A DNA stretch of 64,000 nt from Tubulanus polymorphus (lineage: Eukaryota > Nemertea > Palaeonemertea > Tubulaniformes > Tubulanidae): contig NC_134033.1 of the NCBI RefSeq assembly GCF_964204645.1, positions 10,933,155 to 10,997,154 of the forward strand, read 5' to 3'. Below the pieces are notes generated by a model. That model made no database searches, was not told the origin of the DNA, and saw only the letters and a list, made by a program, of their open reading frames with translations. The position numbers and the translations under genes are program-made. Each line of letters opens with the position of its first letter. The first letter of the stretch is position 1. Shown here in pieces: positions 12,584 to 24,756 of the stretch.

Positions 12584-15500
12584 TGAGGCCATCGCACCAC
12601 TTGTGAAATATATATTTTTGTGCGATCAATTAATGTTCAGGTGTATTTTCAATAGGACGATATCTTGATGTCGAATATGATTATGGAGCAATAAACTATG
12701 GGATGCCAGCACGAGGGGCGGGGGTTGAGAGCCTGTAACAAACACTGGGTAAAGCACCACTTACAATCGCAGCACCTTCCAGAAGCAATCGTGGGTAATG
12801 AAGACCCTTCAGTTGAATAGGGGACCTATAGACCAGATGGCGTGACAAACAATAGGTCTTACGTATAGAGTTCAATGTTTCTCCATTGAAAGTAGAACTC
12901 GATTTTGATCCATTTCAAATTTGCATGAGAAGCTACTAGGTTCGTTACTAGGGTCGTTACTAGGGCTGTTACTAAGGTCGTTACGAGGGAAGTGAACAAA
13001 TGCATGTTTTTAATACGGCACATGTTGACAAGTCTTTGGGCTTCATGTAAGGATTGTCGTCGTTTTATTAATTGCTCATTATTTCAATTAAAGCAATTAA
13101 TTACGGTAAGCGATCATAGCGTGAATGAGGCTATTTTTCCAATTAAAACTTTATTGAGACAGTCCTCGGTTCGGCATTTCCATGTTTTTGTAACTCCAGG
13201 CCTAGTTAAAGTCTAAATATAACCTTTTGGTTTAGCGGAGACTTTCCGTTGGTTGTGTGTTTCTAATGGGATAGCTGATAGGGTCCTCAGTTTGTATACA
13301 CAAGGTGCAAGGTGCACTGTGTTATATTTACCTGGTGTTTGGGTAATTTTTCCTGCAAATTTTTGCCATTCACTAAATTTCTATCATGTTGATTTTTTTC
13401 CCCGCTTAAGGTTTGCGCAGGGATGTGTGGCTAGCTTGGTGCCCTTTACATTTGGTTTCTCGCCGAAGCCCATGCTCATGTCCCCAAACACGGGCCAAAT
13501 CATCTCCGTATGAACGCAGCTATAGTTACAGCTCTAGCTGTGGGTAGAGTGAGTGAGACTAGAGATTTCTTACCTACAGTCTATGATGCATTATGCTCTG
13601 TATAAAACAGTTTTGTTTGAGTATGCGTAAGGTATATTATGGGTGTGGTCATAACCTGAATAAAAATGACCTTTGTTGTAAATCATGATTTACGTTTTGA
13701 TCGTCCTATATTCTGATGAAATATAGTCTTAAGCCGAGTTCTGCATCAATCTCTCGATGTAACGACGACCTTGAAGTAACGAAGCAACTACAGACAATTT
13801 CATGGCTAAACCAGTGTGGTAGACCTGCAGCAGGACTGCTAGTCCCCTCTCACTAAATGATGATGCTCCTCTCTGATCTGCGCTGCTTTGTCATCATTCA
13901 CCATCCCCTGTACCTTGTGCCTCTAGCTTTCGCGCCCTCCGCGTCATATGGCCTTTTTACCTTGTTCGCGCCATCCTACCTCCTGGAACCTTCTTTCGTG
14001 CTCTTCGAATCCGTGCTGTTGGATGAGTGTGCCTCCTATCCCCTCGTCTGCCCCTATCGTGTAACTTTCCCGACCCTCCCCTCACTCATGGAATGATTGT
14101 CGATATAGCATATACGTATATGATATGTGGTGGGGTTGATAGGTACAGTGCAATGCCATCAGACTGCGCGATATATTGCAGCGTACTTGTTCGATATTCC
14201 GAGCTGACGCAAACTCTTGAGTTATACATAAAATACTAGATCAAGATTTACATTTATATATAGTATTTATTTTTATCATCTATGTGTATGTAATCATATT
14301 AGGAAACGTACCACTCTACGCGGGTTGTCAGGTGCAATGATCTCAAGGCGTAACAACTCTCAACGTATGAAATTTGTTACAAGTAAATCTAGTTTCAATT
14401 GCTAAATACTTGCGAGGACATTACTTTTCTAACCTGTAAGGTCGTTAGAATTTATTTCGTTAGAGTGTAAGTTGATGATTATATATTGTTTTAGGCCTCT
14501 CCGATTCTACGTTATGAGTCCAATTTGACTCTGGATCCAGATCGTTCAACAGTTTTGGTTTTTCATTTATTAACTCTGGACCCAGTTCCAGTGGTTCTAC
14601 AGCTGTGGTTCTCAAATAATTTCGGATGATAAAACTCTGGAGCAATACCTTGTGGTGGATACTCGCCCACATTTAGTGATGAAGTGCAGTGTGATATAGA
14701 CAGAATGACTAATAGTTACATGTTGCATTTAGGTTATCTAAAGTGTTGGATCCTGTTTTTTTTTAAGTGGGAGTAATAGATCTATCTTCAATTGGGCTCT
14801 ATTGAAGATGTTGACTATGGAGAAAGGTTACCCACTGACCTATATCCTGTTGTACCTCCTCTGATGTGCCCGTATTAGTCAGATTTTCCTATAGGGATCA
14901 TCTCAAAATCACAATTACCTGGAAAATCATGCAACCGGGCAAAGATTTATTGGACTAATTTCAAAGATATGTTTCCTTGGTGCAAATAAGCAACGGCACA
15001 GCGTAAAACACAAGCACTTACTTGAAAAAATCTGCTACACTCTGTTGAAATATGCTACCGTGTTACAGAAATCCCAGAGTGGAAAAAGGTCATGGTATTT
15101 TCATAACACACATTCTATAGAAATCCTATCCTAGTCATTGGGTTGCTTCGCTAATGGATTAGTAAGCGGACACTAGCTTTAGAAATAATCATAGAGATTG
15201 TTCTGTTTTCTTTTTGAGTCTGACGAAAACACTGGTGAACCAATAGCTCATGTTCTATGTTCTAAGCTGATGTTTGTCTCAGTATCATTATGTACCGGAC
15301 AGCGTCATATAACGATATAAGATGTTCCTTTGCTCCGACTTCAGGAAGAATCTTTGAATTTTAGCTTTAATCGAGCTTCAGAAATAATTAGCTGTTCTAG
15401 CTATGAGTATTGGAGTATCATGAGTTTAGCTTTTCAAAGAGAGCCATCAGTGGATGGTAGTATCTACTGGGCTTTAGAATGAGAACTTAAGAATAGTCGG

Positions 15501-16485
15501 TATCTCCCAGAGAATCTTTGATATTTCAATTAATAGAACTATCAATGTGAACCCTTAACCCCCTCCCTCCCTCAGTGATAAAGCTCTAAATAGGTGAAAA
15601 TCTGATTTAAGTTTTTTGGGTTAGGTGACTAGTATGTTGAAACCTGAGCTGATTTATTGAAAGTGTTGAATGTGTTAGGTAGAGGGGGAGGGGTCTGATA
15701 GCTGCAGAAGTTCATCTACCTCAGCGACAGTTTCTACTGTAAATCACCGGCTGTGATTGATTGATTATGTCATGTGATCGGCCAGACGACTATGACATCA
15801 TCACAGTTCGATTCTTCCGCGTCTGATGCACTCGTTTTCACGGCGTGTCGCCCGCATTTTCCGGCTTAGGAAAACTCGATCGTCCGCTCGCTTGCTCGCT
15901 CGCTCCGTGCCGCCGACTTTTTTTCAGACGGCGATCGATGCGCGTTGCCGTGGAAACCGAACAGATTAATTATCGATCGTCGATCATCTCGCGATGACGG
16001 ATATTTTTCGTCTATACGTTATTAAACGACGGTTGCCGATGACGACGACGACGATGACTAGGGTTGTCCGAGTGCAGACGATCGTTATTGTTACTGCAAC
16101 AATGCGTGAAAGAGTCGAGAGTGCAGAATCAATCGACGCTATGAGATGATTAAAAAACCATACACTTTTTGTGGTTCGTTTAGATTTAATGTAAGAAATA
16201 AATCTCAAAATCAACAACGATTCATTCTGCCGATTCATTCTGCCGATTTGTAGAATATTCGGCTTATAAGAAGATAAATCTTCAGGTCATCATCAGCGTT
16301 CTCCACGCGTCGGGTCATGTGTTATATGAATCCCCTGAAACATGAATGATTCATTTCAGATTCACGGAATGCGAACAATCGCCAATTCGAGATTGATTCA
16401 TTGTTTTGTTGTTTGTTAATATTTATGGAATACGAGAAAGAAAATGATACAAGACTAAATGAGATATTAAATCAGTTTTTGGGTT

Positions 16486-16842
16486 GCATCTCCGTCAGAA
16501 CCGTGACGCATCTCCACCATAATCGTGGCGCATCTCCGTCACAACCGTGGTGCATCTCTGTCATAACCATGGTGCATCTCCACCATAACTCATAACCATG
16601 GTGCATCTCCACCATAACTATGGTGCATCTCCGTCAGAACCATGGTGCATTTCTGTCATAACCATGGTGCATCTCCACCATAACTCTGGTGCATCTCCGT
16701 CAGAACCATGGTGCATTTCTGTCATAACCATGGTGCATCTCCACCATAACTATGGTGCATCTCTGTCATAACCATGGCGCGTCTCCACCATAACCGTGGC
16801 ATATCTCAGTAACCACCGGGCATCTCAGTAACCACATTCTGT
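16486..16842 (+). repeat. Minisatellite of 22-bp units, about 16 copies
   Basis: Unit GCATCTCCACCATAACCATG plus two bases, with CCGTCAGAA and CTGTCATAA variants. The last two units are degenerate. Confidence 0.9.
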
Positions 16843-18670
16843 CGTGGCAACTTAATAGGAATTTCTTTACAAGTCACATCAATTCAGGACATGATAAAAA
16901 ATTCATAACCTTTGCGCACATTGACAGTGCGGTGCTGCACGTTGTCGCGGCAGTGCTGTTACGCGGATATACTTCTAAAAGGCAAAAATTAATTAGAACT
17001 GAAAAGAGATATGTTCTGGTAGCAGGTTTGGAGTCATTGGTGGGGAAGTTAAATTCAGCGTATAGATTCATGCATCTATGATTCGCGTGCAATTAGTTCA
17101 AGTTTCTGAGTTTCTCGATGGTTTTATGATTTACAAGTTATGAAATAAACCCTTAGTCGAATGATGAAAGCTTCGATAAACTGATCAAACTAGGAGCGGA
17201 TCGAGGATTTAAGAGTTCCCGCCCGTTCTTGCTAGTCGCCGATAAACCCAGTAACGTTATAGCCCAACATAAACAGCTACAGTACCAGGTATCCATATTC
17301 AAAGTGAATCAGGTTTTGGTTGTCACTAGATAGCCTGGGCCATTTACCTTTATCAAGTGGATACCCCCTAGTGGGGAGTTTTTGGGGTCGACTAAGAATG
17401 ACTGATCACAACATCTTCGGTTCATCTTTTAATGTTCATAGTTTGTTGATGATTTCAGACATTTCTATAATTTGCTACTGTACATTCACGTTGCTGTACA
17501 TTCATGTACGTTGCTTATGCGAAGTTCTTTGAACAGGTTTTATTTGTTTTGAACAAAGCTGATGCTGATTACCGACTAACATTGATACAGTGTAAATAAA
17601 ACCTATAGTCTGTTCCTCGGAGAGTCAAGGTCACTCGTCGGTATCTACTAATTTTAGTCGTCTGCGGAAGGCAATATTTTAACTCAAAACGGCAGACGTT
17701 GAATACCGTAACATTTTTTGAATGCCTCTCTAAATGTGAAAGTGATGGCTAAATCTAGATGGATTAGACATTTTATCACTCGTGTTTGTTCCAAACATTG
17801 CAAAGTTAAGTTAGTGATTTGAAGTAAATGATTGTCGTATGACTCTGGGGTTTCGCAAGTCTGTTTTAATCCTAGGTTATTTTAGACTCTTATCTCACAG
17901 CGTTTTATGTCGTTATGCTATCCATCTGTTCAAACCGGTAAAAACCTATTTTATCTGTTGTATATATATTGTTTATTGAACACAGCTGCTGTTTTTCTCA
18001 GAAATGAATTAGAAATGTTATTGATTTTGATCGTTGAATTCAAGGCATAGGCTTCGTGTTATTCCCTGCTGTAATCCTGGGTGACTCGAGACGAGAGATT
18101 GGTAATAATGATATTAATAATAATCTTAAAATTTTTAAAAGCATCTATTTCAGTGAGGCGTCATTCTTTCAAAGAAGATCCATTTTCTCTAAAATTTGGG
18201 TAATTTAAAAGTCCAGAATGCGAATCAGTTGAAGGATGAGGTTATCGATTATTATCGAAATCATAACGTGAATTTTATTTTGAAATAAAAATGAATTTTT
18301 GATGAAGATTAGAAGTATTTTCAATGGGGGTCTTGGAAACTGCATGAGTCGGTATGTCTCACTTACCAGGGGTCACATAAAACATGAGAACATTTTTAGC
18401 AGGATATTCTTTCATCACGGCTTATACTGAAGAAGGATCAATTATTATTATCATTTGTGTGAACTGTCAGTAGTTGCAACCGTGAAAGAAAATCACAATT
18501 AACCGTCTCAAGTCACGTCAATTTACTGAATATGTTTTTGATGGACGCAGTATTTTCATCGTCGATTTCTGTTTCAATTTTTTTTAAATTAGACATGCTT
18601 TTACACATATAGAATCAATTGGGACTAATTGGCAATTATAGAATATAAAACAAAAATAGAAACATCCAAT

Positions 18671-19449
18671 CGTCACCTGGCACTAGAACTGTGTATACCT
18701 CTGTAGCCAGCAGTGGTAGTTCAGTCACCTGGCACTAGAACTGTGTATACCTCTGTAGCCAGCAGTGGTAGTACAGTCACCTGGCACTAGAACTGTGTAT
18801 ACCTCTGTAGCCAGCAGTGGTAGTACAGTCACCTGGCACTAGAACTGTGTATACCTCTGTAGCCAGCAGTGGTAGTACAGTCACCTGGCACTAGAACTGT
18901 GTATACCTCTGTAGCCAGCAGTGGTAGTACAGTCACCTGGTACTAGAACTGTGTATACCTCTGTAGCCAGCAGTGGTAGTACAGTCACCTGGCACTAGAA
19001 CTATGTATACCTCTGTAGCCAGCAGTGGTAGTACAGTCACCTGGTACTAGAACTGTGTATACCTCTGTAGCCAGCAGTGGTAGTACAGTCACCTGGCACT
19101 AGAACTGTGTATACCTCTGTAGCCAGCAGTGGTAGTACAGTCACCTGGCACTAGAACTGCGTATACCTCTGAAGCCAGCAGTGGTAGTACAGTCACCTGG
19201 TACTAGAACTGCGTATACCTCTGAAGCCAGCAGTGGTAGTACAGTCACCTGGCACTAGAACTGTGTATACCTCTGTAGCCAGCAGTGGTAGTACGGTCAC
19301 CTGGCACTAGAACTGTGTATACCTCTGTAGCCAGCAGTGGTAGTACAGTCACCTGGCACTAGAACTATGTATACCTCTGTAGCCAGCAGTGGTAGTACAG
19401 TCACCTGGCACTAGAACTGTGTATACCTCTGTAGCCAGCAGTGGTAATA
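18671..19449 (+). repeat. Satellite of 52-bp units, 15 copies, highly homogeneous
   Basis: Unit begins CAGTCACCTGGCACTAGAAC and continues with GTATACCTCTGTAGCCAGCA then GTGGTAGTA. The 15 units differ at only a few positions (GGCACT/GGTACT, CTGTG/CTATG/CTGCG, TGTAGCC/TGAAGCC), indicating recent expansion or gene-conversion homogenisation. Confidence 0.95.
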
Positions 19450-20149
19450 CTGTGATGAATAGATCTCTTTCACCCCGAAAACGGATATATTTGAATGAAT
19501 TTTAATCTGCTTATTTATAGATTTTTTCGCATGGCACATTGCCCTCGTTGGTTCAGTCTGTTTAAAAATGCATGTTGCACTTCAGCTGTAATGGTTCTGT
19601 TTATCAGTCAGATATGTGACTAGCTGTAGAGCTCTGCTACACCGCCATTGACCTTGACATTCATAGCTCATCATTTTATTTCAAGGATTCCCCATATACC
19701 GGGAGACCTCTGACCACAGTCTGACGCACTGATCTCTCTCGATTCTTATCCTCTCAGCGTTTCTATGTATCCCTGTAAACCAGCCGCCTCTTCTATTCTC
19801 ATTATGTTGAGAACATACACACGATATCCACGATGTCCACGTGATGAATATACGAGAAAAATCCCACAATAGATTCAGCCAAAATGAAAAGTTCTTGAAT
19901 AGAAGAATGTATATTTATTTGAGCAGTGCTTTTGCTATTAGCCATCATCAAATATACATAAACACTTCTATTAAACATCTTTGGCTGAATTTTTGTAGAA
20001 TTCTCTTGTATGTCTCTCTATCTATTCTCTTCTACCTCTTTTCGTACCTCTCTTCCCTATATCCTCTAACCTCCTATACCATCTCTCATTCCCGTCAATA
20101 AAATACAGGGAGAGGATGTATTTTTACTCCTATGTATATACCCTTTATT

Positions 20150-20290
20150 CTGTCTACCTCGCTCCTATGTATCGTCCCCTATTTCTACCTCTCTCCTGCG
20201 TATTGTCCCCTATTTCTACCTCACTCCTACGTATCGTCCCCTATTTCTACCTCTCTCCTACGTATCGTCCCCTATTTCTACCTCTACCCC
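20150..20290 (+). repeat. Tandem repeat of 31-bp pyrimidine-rich units, 4-5 copies
   Basis: Units of CCCCTATTTCTACCTC followed by ACTCCTACGTATCGT, embedded in a longer C/T-rich stretch (about 20010-20400). Confidence 0.85.
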
Positions 20291-20449
20291 GTGCTTCCCT
20301 ATTCCTAGCCCATTCCTGTCCCTTCCCATTCCTTCCTCGATCTCTCACCGTCCCCCTGCTCTGATCTACTATTTGGGTTTTGCCCTTTGTGAGCCTCTTC
20401 CACTTGCCGATTTGCCTGTGCTTCCTAGTATTAATAGGTCACGACTACA

Positions 20450-20946
20450 TTAATCTAAAAAGCTAGTTGTTTCACCAGCGCAGCCAGCGCACCGCAACCA
20501 GCCAGTGTGTACGTGCGTGCTATACACCTTAGTTTAGTCGGAAATATTCTTTATAGTCACATGACCAGAGAGAACGCCAGTAAGCGCTAGGAGAGGAGAG
20601 ATATATCGGCGGTTTTCTTGTCATGCTGTTTTTTCTATGTGAGTTGTTAGAGGCTGGTAGCGCTATATAGCGTATGCAGTAATGTAGTTTTTCTCGTGGA
20701 GAGTACTATAAGCATACATAGCCGCATACACGCATTGTGTTAGTGGCGTTTCTTTAGTATCACTGCACGCATCATAAAGCCAATTTCTCCGCGGGTTTTT
20801 TGTCACTCGTAGTCGACGAAGACGCGACTGTAAATAAGGATTATTCGTGGTCGTAGGATATTTCGGTTATGCTTCTTCCTGTTGTTAGTATTTCAATAGA
20901 ATTCAACGGGAATCCGGCGCTGCAGACAGCCACATTATTGATTCAG
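20450..20946 (+). promoter_or_regulatory. mbl: Candidate promoter and first (5' UTR) exon of muscleblind
   Basis: CpG content rises relative to the flanks. The stretch contains a CACATG E-box (about 20560) and ends CATTATTGATTCAG before GTAAAA at 20947, a usable donor. The next strong acceptor downstream is 24150-24151, which opens the exon holding the muscleblind start codon. Joining the two would give a spliced 5' UTR, as in other muscleblind genes whose start codon lies in a second exon. The 5' limit and start site are not visible from sequence. The 9585-9944 region is a competing, more distal promoter candidate. Confidence 0.4.
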
Positions 20947-21908
20947 GTAAAAAACGGTTGGCTTAGTTTTTGCTTTTTCAGAATTTCTTCAACATCATTT
21001 AAAGGCAAAAAAAAATTCTAACTAATAATGAGTGTACGATTTTAAACATAATTTCATTATGAGTAATAAAAATCAATTTATGGCCTGAAATATTGTATGA
21101 TGAATAGTTGAACAAACGCAGCTTTGACCTAATTTACTTATTCCATTGAATTGTTGCTGAGAATATTTTAACACAGTTCAGTAGAAGTAGGTCGGGTTCA
21201 TTCATGGTGTTCTAGTCCGTACTCCCGGAGGAGAAAATCCTTTTTATATGATTTTCTTTTTGAGATTTCGCATTGCGGAATGCAGTGATGTTTTATCATC
21301 TGTTTTAATGCTAGAACACAAAAGTTCTATCAGTTTGAAAGTCTTTTTTCTGATAGTATTATTGGTTTAGAAGAAAAAGTAATTTTCAATAGTATTGCTT
21401 GGATATGTGGTGTTTGAATAATAGATTCTATCATTTAAATTGGCTCTATAACTGTTCCCCCTGATAAAAGTCATGATATCTAATTTATTTGACCTATTAG
21501 TGATGGTCTAGTGAATCTGTAAATAAGATAATGACCATAAGTCTGTCTGGGGACAGACTGTGTCGTCGTGTGCATTGACCAGTTGTTGATTAAGCAAATA
21601 ATTTACAAGTGTTTAGAGTTTACCCAATATTTATATATGTATGTGATTATGTAGACTGAATTAATGATGATTATTTAGATTCACTATCCACGGCTCTTAT
21701 GAAGTTTTTAGTGTAAATCTTTACTTTTTAAATGTTTGGAAAAAATGGAGCCTTTTCTGGTTGGAATGAAATATGAATCACACAGATTGAGAGTGCATGC
21801 ACGTAATGTTTCAGATAAGTCGAGGTAGAGAAGATTAGATAACATTATTCAGCACTATTTTGACTATGGGTATCACTTTTTCTTTGTCTGATGAGTCAAA
21901 CATCTACA

Positions 21909-21998
21909 GAGGGTGCCCTACTATCTGATGAGAGGGTGCCCTACTATCTGAAGAGAGGGTGCCCTACTATCTGAAGAGAGGGTGCCCTCCTATCTGAG
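21909..21998 (+). repeat. Tandem repeat of 23-bp units, 4 copies
   Basis: Units of GAGAGGGTGCCCTACTATCT plus three bases. It lies in the putative 5' UTR intron 20947-24151, which is otherwise featureless apart from the MITE at 22400, a G9 run (about 22850) and a C15-type run (about 23463). Confidence 0.9.
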
Positions 21999-22399
21999 TT
22001 CTTTCTCTTGCCGTTTGAAATGTAGACCTAGTCGAGATGGTCAAACATCTACGTGCCATTGAGGACAATTGCTAACTGAACTAGTTATAGGGTTTTGAAT
22101 AACCAGTCAGCATTGCATAAACTGACTAGTATCTCAGTATGTTCGGGGAAGTCCCAGGGAACTGTGGCATATGTCATTTGCACTATTCAAACCTGTCATT
22201 TAACCAATTAAATATTGATCTTTGGCATACCTAACTGGACACCTGCCGATGGTCAACCAGTGGTCAATATGATTGTTTCAGTTATAAACATGATATCAAG
22301 ATTTTAATGATTATTAGATTATGATGAGATTATGTTGTTCCGTTGAACTGTGGAATTATGAGATGAAGGATTGGGAAGATGGATTTTATTTTAGAAAGT

Positions 22400-22548
22400 G
22401 GGTCCAGTTGCCCAGTCGCAACTTAAATTCCAAAAATGGCCTAAGTTTTAGGACAGTCATAATTTGCTAGATTGGCTATAGATTTAGATTGGTCTTAAAT
22501 CTAAAGGTCAGTTGTGCATGCTAGGCTTAGATTTAAGACCAGTTTACA
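22400..22548 (+). mobile_element. Diverged/chimeric copy of the 140-bp GGGGCC MITE family
   Basis: The sequence follows the 35822 element from its left end (GGGTCCAGTTGCCCAGT...) through AAAAATGGCC, TTAGGACAGTC and AGATTGGCTATAGA. It then ends in an extra GGCTTAGATTTAAGACCAGT block instead of the normal AACCGGCCCC terminus. This looks like a rearranged or composite copy, same orientation as 35822. Confidence 0.65.
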
Positions 22549-24151
22549 CTTATTTTTGTTATATAACCGGCTTACAACATTATGTCACCCAAAACTAGTA
22601 CGTAGAATGGGGCTGGAATTTGTTTCATGCTTAAGAATATAAGATAAAGAGTAGTGAATAGTATAGAATAACCGGAGCAGACAAACCGATTTATACAGTG
22701 TGATCATTTTACTGAAATCTCTTTACATTCGTGACTGATGATTGTACATTTTTTGCTGCGGCAATGAAATAAAAAACGTTCCGAAGACTCGTTGAATTCT
22801 ACGCCTATACGTGTTCAATATGACATTACGCCAACAAAGCGGTTTTTGGGGGGGGGGAGAAAAAACCTGTCGAAACAAATAGACGATGAATAGAATCAGT
22901 CATCGACTGGAACATTCTATATGCTTTATGCGCAGGTTTTTCTTACATCTCTATAGAACTCGTCTAGCCTATTTATCATTAAGAAAAAAACTGTAAATGC
23001 CTCATACGTGGCTCTGCCATTTGAAAGGGGTATATGATATGAGATATGCGCATATTATTTACCTGAATTAAGATTTTGACCACTCTGAGAGTTAGTTTCA
23101 GTAGTTCAGTTTTAATTTCCCTGGTTTTTATGAACAGTCTAATTATGGTTTAATGTCCCAGATTCTAGTAAAAGTCCATCCCCAAATATTGCTTATTGTA
23201 GAAATGATCTGATACTGGTTTTCAAATGTTCAATTTTATCTAGGAACTTTCCTGCAAAAACAGTCTTATGAAAATTGTTTTCCCAGATTGTACAATCTTT
23301 AGTCAGGAGATCGAAAATGAAAAAATGTAGTTGGAATTTTATCTTGTTTCCTCAATAAACCAGGCTTATCTTTTCTTGTAGCTCAAAGGTTGAAATACTT
23401 GAGTAAAACATATTGGTGGCAACTCACTAAAAAACTTTGTCATTTGCCAGCAAGTCATAAACACCCCCCCCCCCCCCACTGCACCCCCTCCCGTTACCCA
23501 CAACAGACATAAACAAATCAGAAAAATAGAAACTACAAAAAACATATTTTCGTTTATTCCTACGAAAATAAAATTTCTATTTCTACACGTCCTATTGCGG
23601 TTATTGAACTAGGTCATTCATGTATTTACGTGAACAAAGTCTCGAGTGTGAATTTGTCATCGACGCCTCGATTGTGACGTATTGTTGCGGTTATTTTCCG
23701 CTGAATTTCATTATTTCTCGATTCGTCGAACGCCGCCTTTCGACTGAACAAAAAAAAGGATATTAGGCTAAAAAAAACGGATACCTTGTTTCTAATTTCT
23801 GCCGAGCTTAAAAGTTGACCCGGCCGGCCGCCTGTCTCATCTACCCTATAAACCGTAATAGACCAGGTAGTTATCGAAACGAACTGATTACACATTTAAA
23901 CGCTCGTTTCCCGGACGCCGATCGGGAGAAACGAGGTATCATTTTTTTTTGCCTCAGTTATGATCGACTTTCTCTTGGACTATAACCATAAAACGGTACT
24001 TAGAAAGAGATTAAAAAAAACTACGATTACATAATTATTATTTGTGTCTGTGACGAGCAGTTTTAGAGGCAGACGCTGTGTATTTTTCTACCTCACTAGT
24101 AATTATACTGAATTAACGCTAACATTTTCGTCGTTCGTTTTTGTTTTTCAG

Positions 24152-24564
24152 ATCTCCGGGGAAAGTTGTTGAAAAAAACTTCAAGCAAAAATCTGGTGTC
24201 GTATCGAATCGATGGCTTCTTTAACCGTCGATAATACGTCGTAACCGATAACAACTGCTGTTCGCCGATCGACTGATCTCAAACGCTGCGAGCGAAAGCG
24301 CGGTCGTTGTTGTTCTCTCGCCCTACAGGGGGAGCCGGTGGTCGTCGCGCGACTACGAATACGAGGACGAAATTGTGTTAACGCTTTCCGATCCGCGTGG
24401 CTGTGGGCGTCTATCATAGTATTATCATCGTTGATATTTGAATAATCTTGTGTCGATCGTTAATTGTGATATATTTGTGTCTCTATATATATATATATTA
24501 GTATCAATATATATATATATATCCGTCTTAATAAATATATATATAAATATATATATATCTAACT
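24152..24564 (+). other. mbl: 5' UTR of muscleblind start-codon exon, with a 10-codon uORF
   Basis: A strong acceptor (TTTTTGTTTTTCAG, ending 24151) begins this exon, and 413 nt of leader precede the start codon. One upstream ATG at 24212 opens a 10-codon uORF (MASLTVDNTS) that stops at TAA 24242-24244. The last 80 nt carry two self-complementary AT runs (about 24484-24560) that could fold into a hairpin next to the start codon. The first half is CpG-rich, the second AT-rich. Confidence 0.65.
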
Positions 24565-24756
24565 ATGGCCATGGTCAGTCCGACGATGATGAACTTGGCA
24601 AACGTAAAAGATTCTCGCTGGCTCACGCTGGAGGTATGTCGCGAATATCAGCGTAATAAATGTACGCGGCCGGACACTGAGTGTAAGTTCGCTCACCCGC
24701 CAGCCCACGTTGAGGTGCAGAACGGACGCGTTACTTGTTGCTTCGATAGTATAAAG
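24565..24756 (+). CDS. mbl: muscleblind coding exon 1: start codon, zinc finger 1 and the first Cys of finger 2
   Basis: Muscleblind proteins bind YGCY-containing pre-mRNA and control alternative splicing, mainly in the nucleus. This exon encodes 64 residues from an ATG in strong context (A at -3, G at +4) to a consensus donor, GTAAGA at 24757. The first finger is CCCH with C25, C33, C40 and H44 (C-x7-C-x6-C-x3-H), inside [20 protein letters not shown] and [20 protein letters not shown] supplies the first Cys of finger 2 (C59), completed by the next exon, a split position conserved in the family. An extra cysteine at residue 58 neighbours C59. The DSRW...[12 protein letters not shown] wording is close to Drosophila Mbl. 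A second in-frame ATG lies at residue 3. Identification is secure. Confidence 0.97.
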
